The translations under genes were made by a program, and so were the position numbers. Source: an uncultured Clostridia bacterium (GTDB taxonomy: Bacteria > Bacillota > Clostridia > TANB77 > CAG-465). From it: a stretch of 25,238 nucleotides of DNA. Numbering within the stretch: position 1 is the first letter of the stretch; each line of letters starts with the position of its first letter. Location: positions 1 through 25,238 of the forward strand of contig CAKOYF010000018.1 in assembly GCA_934130595.1 (NCBI GenBank), read 5' to 3'. This document shows, one piece after another, positions 13,253-22,114 of the stretch. A model generated the notes under the pieces. The model saw only the letters and a program-made list of their open reading frames with translations. It had not been told where the DNA came from and made no database searches.

Positions 13253-16200
13253 TTAATCAAATAATCCTAACAATTCTTCTTTAGACATCTGAGATATAAA
13301 TGTTTCACCAGATTTTATAACAGAATCTGTTAGATCTTGTTTTTTATCTTGTAGTTTTTGTATTTTTTCTTCAATACTATTTTCACTTATTAGCTTAAAT
13401 ACTTGGACATTATTTCTTTGTCCTATTCTATATGCTCTATCTGTAGCTTGATTTTGTGCAGATAAATTCCACCATGGATCAAAATGTATAACCATATCTG
13501 CTCCTGTTAGGTTAAGTCCTGTACCTCCAGCTTTAAGTGATATTAAAAATACTTTAATATTATCATCTTTATTAAATTCATCTACCATTTCAATTCTTGT
13601 ATCTACTTTTGTTTGACCAGTCAATATTGAGTATTCAATTCCTCTTTTTTCTAACTCTTTAGTTATAATATCAAACATAGAAGTAAATCCAGAAAATAGT
13701 AAGATTTTGTGCTTAGCAGCTATTGCTCCTTCAATTATTTCCAGACATTGATTTAACTTAGCACTTTCACCATTATAGTCTTCTAGGAATAGTTTTGGAT
13801 GACAACAAATTTGTCTAAGTCTTGTAATTAAAGATAAAATCTTAAATTTACTCTTTTCAAATCCATTTGATGCTATTTCTTGTTTCATTTTTACTTTAGC
13901 TAAAGCAAGATATGAATTATATAGTTTTTGTTGTTCCTCATCCATTTTACTGTACATTATTTGTTCAGTCTTATCTGGTAATTCTTTTAATACTTCTTTC
14001 TTAATACGTCTTAGTACAAATGGTGCAACTAATTTTTGTAGTCTTTGCATTGTAGCAGTATCATTTTCTTTGATTATTACTGTTTCAAATTCATCTTTAA
14101 ACTTTTTATATGAGTATAAGTAACCAGGCATAATGAAATCAAAAATAGACCAAAGTTCAGCAAGTGAATTTTCTATAGGAGTTCCTGTTAATGCAAATCT
14201 AACTTCACTTCTTAGTTCTTTTAAAGCCTTAGCATTTTTTGTATTGTTATTTTTTATATACTGTGCTTCATCTGCTATTACATATTTGAAATTAAAGTTA
14301 CTGTATTGTTCAATATCTCTTTTTAATAAATCATATGATGTTATAATAACATCGTAATCAGATATATTCTTTATTAATTCTGCTCTTTGCTCTGCACTTC
14401 CAGAAACTATTAATGTTTTTATATTATTTGAGAATCTGTTTATTTCTTTTTCCCAGTTGATATATAGTGAGCTTGGACATACTACAATTGATGTTTTTCC
14501 AGTTCTCTTTTTCTCGTCTAATAGCAAAGCAATTATTTGAATTGTTTTTCCAAGACCCATATCATCGGCTAATATTCCACCAAAGCCATATTTTTCTAAT
14601 GTTTTTAACCAACTAAATCCAGTCTTTTGATAACTTCTCAAAATTCCTTTTAATTCTTCTGGTTCTTCGAATTTAGTATCATCAATATCTTTTATATTTT
14701 TTACAGTTTCTCTAAAATCATTATCTAAATTTATAGTAAGATTTGAATTAGTATTCTTTGCTAAATTATCTATATATAAAGCTCTATATCTAGGAATTTC
14801 TACATTACCATTTACTATATCTTTTTCGGATATATTTAATGTTTTAGCTAAATTTACTAATGTTCCAATCCCTTCTGAGTCAATGTTAATAAAGCTACCA
14901 TTTTTTAATCTGTAATATTTCTTTCTTAATTTGTATCTTTTAAATATATCTTTTAATTCGTTTTCATCTAATCCTAACTCATTAAAATCTATCTCTAAGA
15001 AATTATTTTCTATTCTAACTCCCATGTTAAATGATTTCTGAGTTATTATTTGTTTATTTTTTAATTTATCTGTAATTAATACTTCAAATTTTTCCATGAA
15101 TTTATCTATTCCTTCTGTTAAGAAAGTATAGATATCTTCTTCATTAGATAGATATATTATGTGTTTTTTAAAGTTAATTACAAAATTATACATTTTAAAT
15201 AATTCTTTTGCTCTTGCTTCTTCAATTATATTTCTATTGCAACTAACTTTTAAATCTTTATCAAAAGGATTAAACTCTTCACTTCCATAACAGAACTTAA
15301 CTTCTGCTACAATATTTCCTTTATTATCAATATCTAAGAATATCTTTGTTCCTAATTTTTCTGCTTTATATTTTTCAAGTAGTTTTTCATCTATTTCTAG
15401 ATTTGTGCTAGTTTTTAATGCTGGAATAACGTATTCACAAAAACTTGTTGCACTTCCAGTAGATATAGTAATTTTTCCTTCTGGATCTTTAGATAATTTT
15501 TCAATAAGAGGTAATACTTTTACTTTAAATTCGTTACTACATCTATGTAACTTATCTTTATATAAAACATATGAATATTCTTGACCTTCAAAAACATAAT
15601 ATTTTTCACTGTTAGATATAACATTCAAGCCTTTTTCTTGCATATCTTCTATGTCAATATCAAAAGATGGGTCACTATCTTCTAATGTAACCATTCCAAA
15701 AGCTTTTTCATAGTCATATCCTTCTATTGCTATTTTCTTTCCTTTTAGTAACTCAAAAATTTCATCAAGCAAAGAATATTTTAGTTTAAAATTAGTCTTA
15801 TATCTTTTATTTAAAGTAAAATGATATGTTCCTAATTTTGAAAATTCATTGTATTCTAAAGCTTTTGAAACAATTAATTTTGCCAAAGGCTGTGAGTCTT
15901 TTGTAAATGACTCAATAGAATGCTTAAACTCTAATTCTTTTCCGTATTTATTTATGTTTTCTTTTTGCATATCCTCACTAAACTTATATAAGTCTCTTAA
16001 AATATACATTCTATCTTTTCCGATTTTAAATGATACTTCTAATTCCTTTTCCATATCATTAGTTAAGTATAATATAGTTTCAATATTAACACTTTCTTTA
16101 TCTATATTTCTACTCAATTCTAGATTTTCATAATAAGCCATAAGTCCATTATTTTCTCTTTGTTCGTTTATTTTATCCTTATATGACTTATTTTCTACTA

Positions 16201-16549
16201 CATTATCATCTATATCTGCTGATTCACTTTTTTTCACGTAATTTACATATGATGATTCATTAATGTACATATCAAAAACCATTGCAACAACGTGTTTGCA
16301 TGGAGTATCTTTTTTTGATGATGATGGGCATTCACACTTATATGTCAAAACACCATTAGTTTTTCTAATTTCAACTTCATATATATATGTTCCTTCAACA
16401 TAAGCTCTTGCAACATAGTTGTTTTCTGAAACAAAATTAAAGTCTGCAACTTTTACCCTATCTTGCTCAAAATATTTCTTTCCTCTATTTGTAACATCTG
16501 TTCCTGCTTCAAATAAAATACTATTTATTTCTTCTGCATTTATTAACAT
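13253..16549 (-). CDS. SNF2-family ATPase with N-terminal SWIM zinc finger
   Basis: A large DNA-dependent ATPase/translocase of the Swi2/Snf2 family. It has 1098 residues. A SWIM zinc finger lies at the N-terminus (C72, C74, C84, H86 in KCECPSSSKKDTPCKH), then a long bacterial SNF2-associated region (about 150-630), then the motor. Motor motifs are ILADDMGLGKTIQ (about 655-668), DEAQ (about 761), LTGTPIENSLAELWSIFDF, and the helicase C motifs LISLKAGGTGLNLTGADMVI, WNLSAQNQATDRAYRIGQ. Such proteins probably remodel protein-DNA or transcription complexes; no specific partner is known. The gene is a single unit with its own promoter and terminator. The start is supported by GGAGATGAAGGA directly upstream. 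Confidence 0.95.
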   Translation of the reverse strand: MLINAEEINSILFEAGTDVTNRGKKYFEQDRVKVADFNFVSENNYVARAYVEGTYIYEVEIRKTNGVLTYKCECPSSSKKDTPCKHVVAMVFDMYINESSYVNYVKKSESADIDDNVVENKSYKDKINEQRENNGLMAYYENLELSRNIDKESVNIETILYLTNDMEKELEVSFKIGKDRMYILRDLYKFSEDMQKENINKYGKELEFKHSIESFTKDSQPLAKLIVSKALEYNEFSKLGTYHFTLNKRYKTNFKLKYSLLDEIFELLKGKKIAIEGYDYEKAFGMVTLEDSDPSFDIDIEDMQEKGLNVISNSEKYYVFEGQEYSYVLYKDKLHRCSNEFKVKVLPLIEKLSKDPEGKITISTGSATSFCEYVIPALKTSTNLEIDEKLLEKYKAEKLGTKIFLDIDNKGNIVAEVKFCYGSEEFNPFDKDLKVSCNRNIIEEARAKELFKMYNFVINFKKHIIYLSNEEDIYTFLTEGIDKFMEKFEVLITDKLKNKQIITQKSFNMGVRIENNFLEIDFNELGLDENELKDIFKRYKLRKKYYRLKNGSFINIDSEGIGTLVNLAKTLNISEKDIVNGNVEIPRYRALYIDNLAKNTNSNLTINLDNDFRETVKNIKDIDDTKFEEPEELKGILRSYQKTGFSWLKTLEKYGFGGILADDMGLGKTIQIIALLLDEKKRTGKTSIVVCPSSLYINWEKEINRFSNNIKTLIVSGSAEQRAELIKNISDYDVIITSYDLLKRDIEQYSNFNFKYVIADEAQYIKNNNTKNAKALKELRSEVRFALTGTPIENSLAELWSIFDFIMPGYLYSYKKFKDEFETVIIKENDTATMQRLQKLVAPFVLRRIKKEVLKELPDKTEQIMYSKMDEEQQKLYNSYLALAKVKMKQEIASNGFEKSKFKILSLITRLRQICCHPKLFLEDYNGESAKLNQCLEIIEGAIAAKHKILLFSGFTSMFDIITKELEKRGIEYSILTGQTKVDTRIEMVDEFNKDDNIKVFLISLKAGGTGLNLTGADMVIHFDPWWNLSAQNQATDRAYRIGQRNNVQVFKLISENSIEEKIQKLQDKKQDLTDSVIKSGETFISQMSKEELLGLFD

Positions 16550-16588
16550 TCCTTCATCTCCTATATAAACTAGTTTTTCATAACTTCT

Positions 16589-16617
16589 ATTATACTATAT
16601 TTGGGGCCATTTGTGAA
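16589..16617 (-). promoter_or_regulatory. Sigma-A promoter of the SNF2 gene
   Basis: On the minus strand TTCACA (16612-16617), a 17-base spacer, and TATAAT (16589-16594), with TATAG just before the -10. The start would be near 16582, about 33 bases ahead of the ATG. Confidence 0.75.
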
Positions 16618-16684
16618 TGTTTTATGTTAAATTTTATTTTAAAAACCTTATATTCTGCCTAAAAGTATGAAAATATTGCACATA

Positions 16685-16718
16685 TAAAAAAAGAGCATAA
16701 ACATTCATATTTATGCCC
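16685..16718 (-). terminator. Terminator of the GH18 gene
   Basis: Minus-strand arms GGGCATAAA (16710-16718) and TTTATGCTC (16693-16701) pair over 9 bp (one G-U), with an 8-base loop followed by a run of T. Confidence 0.85.
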
Positions 16719-16736
16719 CAATCTTTTATTAATATA

Positions 16737-18380
16737 CTATTTTTTTAATTTTTCGTTTAGTAATGACCATATATCATCTGTTTCATATCCTTTTTGCCAA
16801 GCAGTAATACCAGCTAAATTATATTTTGTTACTATATCTGCTCTTTTAGAAATGGAATCTGCATCTTCTATCCATAATCTCCATAAGTCATCTCCATCTT
16901 TCATTGCTATATAATTTTGTCCAGAAACATTATCCATAGTTGGTGTTAAATTATATTTACTTAAAAAGTTTTGAGTGTCATTCATTGTATATACTTTAGT
17001 AGATAAATCTCCTGAAGCCGATTCAATCCATAGTCTAGTGTAAAAAGGAACTCCTAATATTATCTTTGATGAAGGAATATTAGAATCTTGAATTAAAGAA
17101 GCAATGTTTTTATCTACCCAATTTATCTCAGAAATAGAACCTGCCTCTTTAGACCAATTTCCTCTTTGATCATATCCCATTAGCATAACGTAGTCACAAG
17201 CTTTTCCTACACCTTGTCTATCTATATAACTAGTAAAATATATGTCTACAGATAATTTAGCACCTGTTTCCTTTACCATTGGATATAATTCTCTTAAAAA
17301 TTGAGTATACATGTACTTATCTTCTTCAAGCATTCCCTCAAAATCTATATTAATTCCGTCAAGCTTGTTGTTTTTTATTATATCTACGATATTTCTAATT
17401 AGATTTTCTCTTTTTTGCTCATCGTTCATAATCTCAGATGTAACTTGTTTTTTATCTAAATCTTTATTGTCTATACCATTAGTTATAATTGGCCAAATTT
17501 GATATCCATTTGCTTTTGCTTTGTTGTAGTAATCCTCATTATAGTTTATTTCTACACTTCCTTGATCATCTGAAATTGCATACCATGTAGGCATTACTAC
17601 ATTTACTCCTTCAATTTTATCTCCAAGAGTTTTTAGGCTACTTCCATATTGCCAAAACATAATTAACTTTTCAGTATCTTCACTGTTTGCTTGTTCATCT
17701 TTATCTTTATCATCACTACTATCATCTTTTACTGTAACAGCAGCTTTTTCAATATATCCTATTTTTCCATCATCACTTTTTACTTTATACCATCTATTAT
17801 GCTTTAAACTATCTGTATATACAGTTACTGTATTATTTGTATTTAATACATCAAGAACTTCAGATTTCGTACTTAAACTATTATATAATCTAACTTCATT
17901 ATAGTTTAAAGGTATATCACTTGTATTAAGTTTATCTACTGAAATTGTATTTGTTTCTTTATCATATTCACACTTAATATTGTATATCTCTTTTATTAAA
18001 TTCATATCAATATATGGTGTATCATTTATTTTTTTCCAAGATGCTTTTGCATCATACTCTTTTAAATTTTTAGATGCTATATTATTTTGACAACCAAATT
18101 TATATAATCCATTTTCTGTTGTTAATATTATTTTTTCATTTGATGAATCATAAAACAACGTTTCATCTATAAATTTTTCAACTGTATCAAATGACAAGTA
18201 TACCTTATCTCCCTCCACTAAAGGATTATATCCATTTGCTATTGTATCTCCATATATTATTAAATTGGCATTTTTTGTTGTGGTATCTATATTTTTCATA
18301 TTTCTTGCACTAATAAATAATACCATAACAGCCAAAAACATTATCATACATTTAATTATACTAACTATTCTATCTTTCAT
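16737..18380 (-). CDS. Secreted GH18-family glycosidase with stalk and SH3 domains
   Basis: A 547-residue protein. Order: basic start and one membrane segment (about 10-28), a copper-amine-oxidase-N-like stalk domain (about 35-155, with NGYNPLVEGDKVYLSFDTV), a bacterial SH3 domain (about 165-220, WYKVKSDDGKIGYIEKAAV), an acidic linker, and a C-terminal GH18 barrel. The catalytic motif is DGINIDFEG (about residue 343-351; Glu the proton donor), with MLMGYDQRG and GVPFYTRLW also typical. The arrangement is like the YaaH/SleL-type and sporulation-linked GH18 enzymes, which act on N-acetylglucosamine bonds in peptidoglycan or spore cortex. The start at 18380 is chosen because the promoter places the transcript's first base near 18399, at the ATG of the longer frame (18398), leaving it no leader. 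GGATGGG lies upstream of 18380. Confidence 0.88.
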   Translation of the reverse strand: MKDRIVSIIKCMIMFLAVMVLFISARNMKNIDTTTKNANLIIYGDTIANGYNPLVEGDKVYLSFDTVEKFIDETLFYDSSNEKIILTTENGLYKFGCQNNIASKNLKEYDAKASWKKINDTPYIDMNLIKEIYNIKCEYDKETNTISVDKLNTSDIPLNYNEVRLYNSLSTKSEVLDVLNTNNTVTVYTDSLKHNRWYKVKSDDGKIGYIEKAAVTVKDDSSDDKDKDEQANSEDTEKLIMFWQYGSSLKTLGDKIEGVNVVMPTWYAISDDQGSVEINYNEDYYNKAKANGYQIWPIITNGIDNKDLDKKQVTSEIMNDEQKRENLIRNIVDIIKNNKLDGINIDFEGMLEEDKYMYTQFLRELYPMVKETGAKLSVDIYFTSYIDRQGVGKACDYVMLMGYDQRGNWSKEAGSISEINWVDKNIASLIQDSNIPSSKIILGVPFYTRLWIESASGDLSTKVYTMNDTQNFLSKYNLTPTMDNVSGQNYIAMKDGDDLWRLWIEDADSISKRADIVTKYNLAGITAWQKGYETDDIWSLLNEKLKK

Positions 18381-18405
18381 ATATTTTTTCCCATCCATTG
18401 ATTTT

Positions 18406-18434
18406 ATTATACTATAAAATTATTTCTTTGTGAA
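18406..18434 (-). promoter_or_regulatory. Sigma-A promoter of the GH18 gene
   Basis: On the minus strand TTCACA (18429-18434), a 17-base spacer, and TATAAT (18406-18411), again preceded by TATAG. It has the same boxes and spacing as the SNF2 promoter. It argues for vegetative rather than purely sporulation-specific expression. Confidence 0.75.
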
Positions 18435-18490
18435 GAAAATAACTATATTTTATATATATTTATATTTTGTATCAAATTAGTAAATTAAAA

Positions 18491-18521
18491 AGTAAAATAG
18501 ACTGCTTTTTTTCAAGCAGTC
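18491..18521 (-). terminator. Terminator of the alr-ddl operon
   Basis: An 8-bp perfect stem, GACTGCTT (18500-18507) and AAGCAGTC (18514-18521), with a 6-base loop. On the minus strand it is followed by an interrupted T-rich stretch, TATTTTACTTTTT. Confidence 0.7.
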
Positions 18522-18533
18522 CATCTATTTATC

Positions 18534-19730
18534 TTATTTTTTTCCACTCATATTTAATATATTAACATCTGTTGAATATGTTATTTTTTCTCTTCTTTCT
18601 TTTCTCTTTATTGCATATCTTATTGCTCTATCTAATAATTCATCAAACTCAATTCCTTTTGGTTTCCATAGATAGAAAGATAAAGATCCTGGTATTGTGT
18701 TTATCTCATTAACATATACTTTATTATTATCTCCGTCTAAAATAAAATCTATTCGTGATATCCCTTCACAATTTAATATTTTAAAAGTTTCTTTTGCTAA
18801 ACTATAAATTTCTTCCTCTTGAGACTTAGTTAATTCTGCAGGTATTTTTCTAGATAAAGATGCCATTCCAGAGCCTTTAACTCCACCTAATTTTCCAAAT
18901 TTTTGTCCCAATTTTCCACTTTTTGCACCATTTCCCATATATTTATCTTTATAACTTAATATTTCGTCATTTTTTATTGGCTCTTCAAGAACTGATACTT
19001 CTTGACTTGCAAAATTTCCAAGAACAGAGCAATTTATTTCTCTTAAATTAGTTACACATCTTTCAACTAGAACATTATCACAAAACTCAAATACATTTTG
19101 CATTTTTTCACTAAATTCTTCCTTGTTCTTTATAACTTCTATTCCAACACTAGATCCTAAATTTGATGGTTTAACAATAATTGGTAGACTTAATTTTCTT
19201 GTTAATTTCTCATATGCTTTTTCTTGGTCTTCTTCAAATTCAGTCACATTTAAAGTCTCATATTCAACAACTGGTAGATTAGATGCCTCTAAAACTTTCT
19301 TAAATATTATTTTATTCATACCGACAGCAGATGCACATACATCACAACCAACATATGGAATATTGTACATTTCTAAAAATCCTTCTAATGTACCATCTTC
19401 AACATTTAATCCGTGAACTACAGGAAAAGCAACATCAACTTTTGCCAAAACTTTTTTAAATATTCCTCTTTTAGCATTTAATATCAATTTTGAATTTTCA
19501 TGAGTAAAATATACTTCATTTGCCATTCTTTTTGTTTCTTCTAAATCTTTAAATTCTTCTACTTTAGTTAATAACTCAGATGTATAAAATCTATTATCTT
19601 TAGATATATATATTGGTACAACATCATATTTTTCTGTATCTAAATTTTCAATAACTTGCATTGCTGATATTATTGAAACCTCATGTTCTACACTCTTTCC
19701 TCCAAAAAATACTCCAATAACTGTTTTCAT
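18534..19730 (-). CDS. ddl: D-alanine--D-alanine ligase
   Basis: An ATP-grasp enzyme that joins two D-Ala for peptidoglycan synthesis. It has 398 residues, longer than usual (about 310-370). Visible motifs are FGGKSVEHEVSIISA at the N-terminus, HGLNVEDGTLEGFLEM, the GCDVCASAVGMNK turn, the ATP-binding KPSNLGSSVGI, RIDFILD, and the metal site NEINTIPGS. A tyrosine in the SYKDKY segment sits where D-Ala-D-Ala ligases have one, arguing against D-Lac or D-Ser ligases. Before GMASLSRKIPAEL is a Gly/Lys-rich insertion with GKLG repeated at a 7-residue interval. The tail is basic (KRKERREK). It is last in the alr operon, 15 bases after murF, behind AAGGAAG. Confidence 0.96.
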   Translation of the reverse strand: MKTVIGVFFGGKSVEHEVSIISAMQVIENLDTEKYDVVPIYISKDNRFYTSELLTKVEEFKDLEETKRMANEVYFTHENSKLILNAKRGIFKKVLAKVDVAFPVVHGLNVEDGTLEGFLEMYNIPYVGCDVCASAVGMNKIIFKKVLEASNLPVVEYETLNVTEFEEDQEKAYEKLTRKLSLPIIVKPSNLGSSVGIEVIKNKEEFSEKMQNVFEFCDNVLVERCVTNLREINCSVLGNFASQEVSVLEEPIKNDEILSYKDKYMGNGAKSGKLGQKFGKLGGVKGSGMASLSRKIPAELTKSQEEEIYSLAKETFKILNCEGISRIDFILDGDNNKVYVNEINTIPGSLSFYLWKPKGIEFDELLDRAIRYAIKRKERREKITYSTDVNILNMSGKK

Positions 19731-19745
19731 AATAATACTTCCTTT

Positions 19746-21323
19746 CTATTTTATATAACTATCTGGTAAATCATTTTCAAATAATGCTAACAAATTTTTA
19801 TGACTAACTTGAATTTCCTGTAGCTTACTAAATGCTTCATATATATCATCAACTACAATATAGTTTTTAAATCCTTTATTTTCCATACCTTTTTTTATAC
19901 TATCTGTAGTTGCTTTACCTACTAGTATTACATAGTCTAAACTTGTAGCATATTCTCCCATCTTTTCGTTTAACTCATCTGTTTTTTCTCCAAGTTCTAT
20001 CATTCCTGGAGTAACTAATACTTTATATTTATCTTTAAACATACATAATGTTTCAATAGCTGATTTTGATCCTTCTGGATTAGAGTTAAAAGCATCATCT
20101 AAAGCAAGTATGCCTCCCATAACTTTAAGCTCTAATCTATGTTCTACTGGTTTTATTTTTTTAATTCCTCTTTTTATCTCTTCGTTTGTCATTCCAAGTT
20201 CTTTAGCTATTGCTATAGCACACACTATGTTATATATATTGTGTTTTCCTAATAATTTTGTTTCTACAGTAATTTTACTGTCATTGCATACTACGTCAAA
20301 AACACTACCTTTATCTGACATATTAACATTTTCAACATGATATCTTGTATTTTGTTCATTCATGCTATAGTCTATAACATCTGTATTTTTAGCATATAGC
20401 TCTATACCTTTTCTGATATATTCATTATCTACATTTAATATTGCTTTTCCCTGTTCTTTACTATTGGTTACTATTTCAAATTTTCCTTTTATAATATTAT
20501 CTAGAGATTTAAAGCTAGTTAAATGCTGTGGCCCAATTGAAGTTATTACAGAGATATCTGGCTGAACTATATCACAAATTTCCTTGATTTCTCCAAGTCT
20601 TGCTGCTCCCATTTCACAGACAAACACCTCAGTATATGGTTTGATATCTTCTCTTATTGTTTTTACTACTCCAAGAGTAGTGTTATAACTTTTAGGTGTC
20701 ATTACAGTAATATATTTTTCTTCTAATAACGCTGTAACTATATTTTTAGTAGAAGTCTTTCCATAACTACCTGTTATTCCAATAATTTTCATATTCTTGT
20801 TTGATTTTATAATCTTTTTGGCTTCATTTATATATCTTGCATTTAAAATCTTTAGCACTGGTTTTGCAAGAAAATTTCCTAAAATCATTATCCCTATTGA
20901 CAAATATTTATACATAGAAAGAACTAGAAATACTACTAAAGTCAATTTGCTACCGCTAATACTATATACACCTAAAATACTAGCAATTAATATAGCTGCA
21001 ATTAGACAATATGTAATTTTTACTCTTGTAGTATATACAAATTTCTTCTTAGCTACAGGTCTATTATTTATAGTCTTATATGCTACATAAACACTAAACA
21101 CGCTATATGCAATAAGCATATACTGACTAAAAAAAGTACTAATTGCAAGTATTAAAAGTAGTATTTCATATATACTAATTTTACTAGCTTTAGTAGTTTT
21201 TATAGCTGGGAAAAATTCGTCTGTCTCATAAAAAGACTGTTGAAATATATGCATAAATTTATTAATATTAACAATTATTAAAAATAAAGAAATTATATAT
21301 GTTAAAACTATTAACAATTGCAT
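19746..21323 (-). CDS. Membrane-anchored MurF-like UDP-MurNAc-tripeptide--D-Ala-D-Ala ligase
   Basis: A Mur ligase of 525 residues that probably adds D-Ala-D-Ala to the UDP-MurNAc tripeptide. Residues 1-150 are not the usual MurF N-terminal domain but four or so hydrophobic segments (about 2-20, 52-82, 104-123, 127-148). The Mur ligase core begins near 178 with the P-loop GITGSYGKTSTK, then VCEMGAARLGEI, the central-domain ITSIGPQHLTSFKS with a KGKFEIV segment, and a C-terminal domain starting near KPVEHRLEL with LDDAFNSNPEGSKSAIE. These motifs fit MurF better than MurC, D or E, and the adjacent ddl supports it. Similar membrane-anchored forms occur in Clostridia. It starts three bases after the hydrolase stop. 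Confidence 0.85.
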   Translation of the reverse strand: MQLLIVLTYIISLFLIIVNINKFMHIFQQSFYETDEFFPAIKTTKASKISIYEILLLILAISTFFSQYMLIAYSVFSVYVAYKTINNRPVAKKKFVYTTRVKITYCLIAAILIASILGVYSISGSKLTLVVFLVLSMYKYLSIGIMILGNFLAKPVLKILNARYINEAKKIIKSNKNMKIIGITGSYGKTSTKNIVTALLEEKYITVMTPKSYNTTLGVVKTIREDIKPYTEVFVCEMGAARLGEIKEICDIVQPDISVITSIGPQHLTSFKSLDNIIKGKFEIVTNSKEQGKAILNVDNEYIRKGIELYAKNTDVIDYSMNEQNTRYHVENVNMSDKGSVFDVVCNDSKITVETKLLGKHNIYNIVCAIAIAKELGMTNEEIKRGIKKIKPVEHRLELKVMGGILALDDAFNSNPEGSKSAIETLCMFKDKYKVLVTPGMIELGEKTDELNEKMGEYATSLDYVILVGKATTDSIKKGMENKGFKNYIVVDDIYEAFSKLQEIQVSHKNLLALFENDLPDSYIK

Positions 21324-21326
21324 CTT

Positions 21327-22100
21327 TTACTCACATCCTTCCAAGAATTTTTTTACTACAACTAAAAAGTATCCACAACTTTCCAAGTAACTAAAATGAC
21401 CTGCACCATTAATTACTACAAGACCAGAATCTGGAATAAGATTTTCCATTTTTCTTCCATCTTCAATTGGTGTTTCCATATCTTTATCTCCCCATATCAA
21501 CAAAGTTGGAGCTTTTATATTAGGCAAGTATTGTGTCAAATCTTCATTTATTACGTTTTTAAATACTTCTTTCATTGTCTCATTTGCATTTTTATAATCT
21601 TCTGAGCCCATCTTATTTTTATACTTATCTATTATTTTTTTAGCTTTTTCTTTTCCAAATATTATGGTTGCAAAAGCTTTTATACATTTAAAAATTTTCT
21701 CCTTAATAATACGTGTTTTCTTCTTTTTAGGACGTATTCCTGCGCTATCCACAAGTATTATTTTCTTTGGATTAAATCCAAGTTTTCCTACTAATTTTAT
21801 TATTACTCTTCCACCAAATGAATGTCCAATAAGTACAACATCTTGAAGCTTTTTTTCTTCAATAAATTTAAGAACAACTTTTGAATATTCCTCTACATCA
21901 TAATTTTTGCTAGGATCTTCACTTTCTCCAAATCCTGGAAAATCTATTGCATATACTTTATAATATTTAGAAAGCTCGTTAATTACTGGTGTGAATGACT
22001 TAATGCTTGCTCCCCAGCCATGTAGTAGCAATATACTTGTTTTAGTATCTTTTCCCTCTTCAATATAATGAATTTTTAAATCATTTATTTCTATTTCCAT
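21327..22100 (-). CDS. Alpha/beta hydrolase
   Basis: A 257-residue alpha/beta-hydrolase-fold protein with no signal peptide, so probably cytoplasmic. The catalytic triad is complete: nucleophile S94 in GHSFGG, acid D207 in WGDKDMETP, and H235 in GAGHFSYLE. The oxyanion region is LLHGWGAS, and DFPGFGES follows. A Lys/Arg-rich cap region (about 124-165, RPKKKKTRIIKEK) replaces a hydrophobic cap. The substrate cannot be told from sequence. It sits inside the alr-murF-ddl operon (14 bases after alr, 3 before murF), so a role in cell-wall precursor or envelope metabolism is possible, but only by context. Confidence 0.9.
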   Translation of the reverse strand: MEIEINDLKIHYIEEGKDTKTSILLLHGWGASIKSFTPVINELSKYYKVYAIDFPGFGESEDPSKNYDVEEYSKVVLKFIEEKKLQDVVLIGHSFGGRVIIKLVGKLGFNPKKIILVDSAGIRPKKKKTRIIKEKIFKCIKAFATIIFGKEKAKKIIDKYKNKMGSEDYKNANETMKEVFKNVINEDLTQYLPNIKAPTLLIWGDKDMETPIEDGRKMENLIPDSGLVVINGAGHFSYLESCGYFLVVVKKFLEGCE

Positions 22101-22114
22101 ATTTTTTTATTCAC

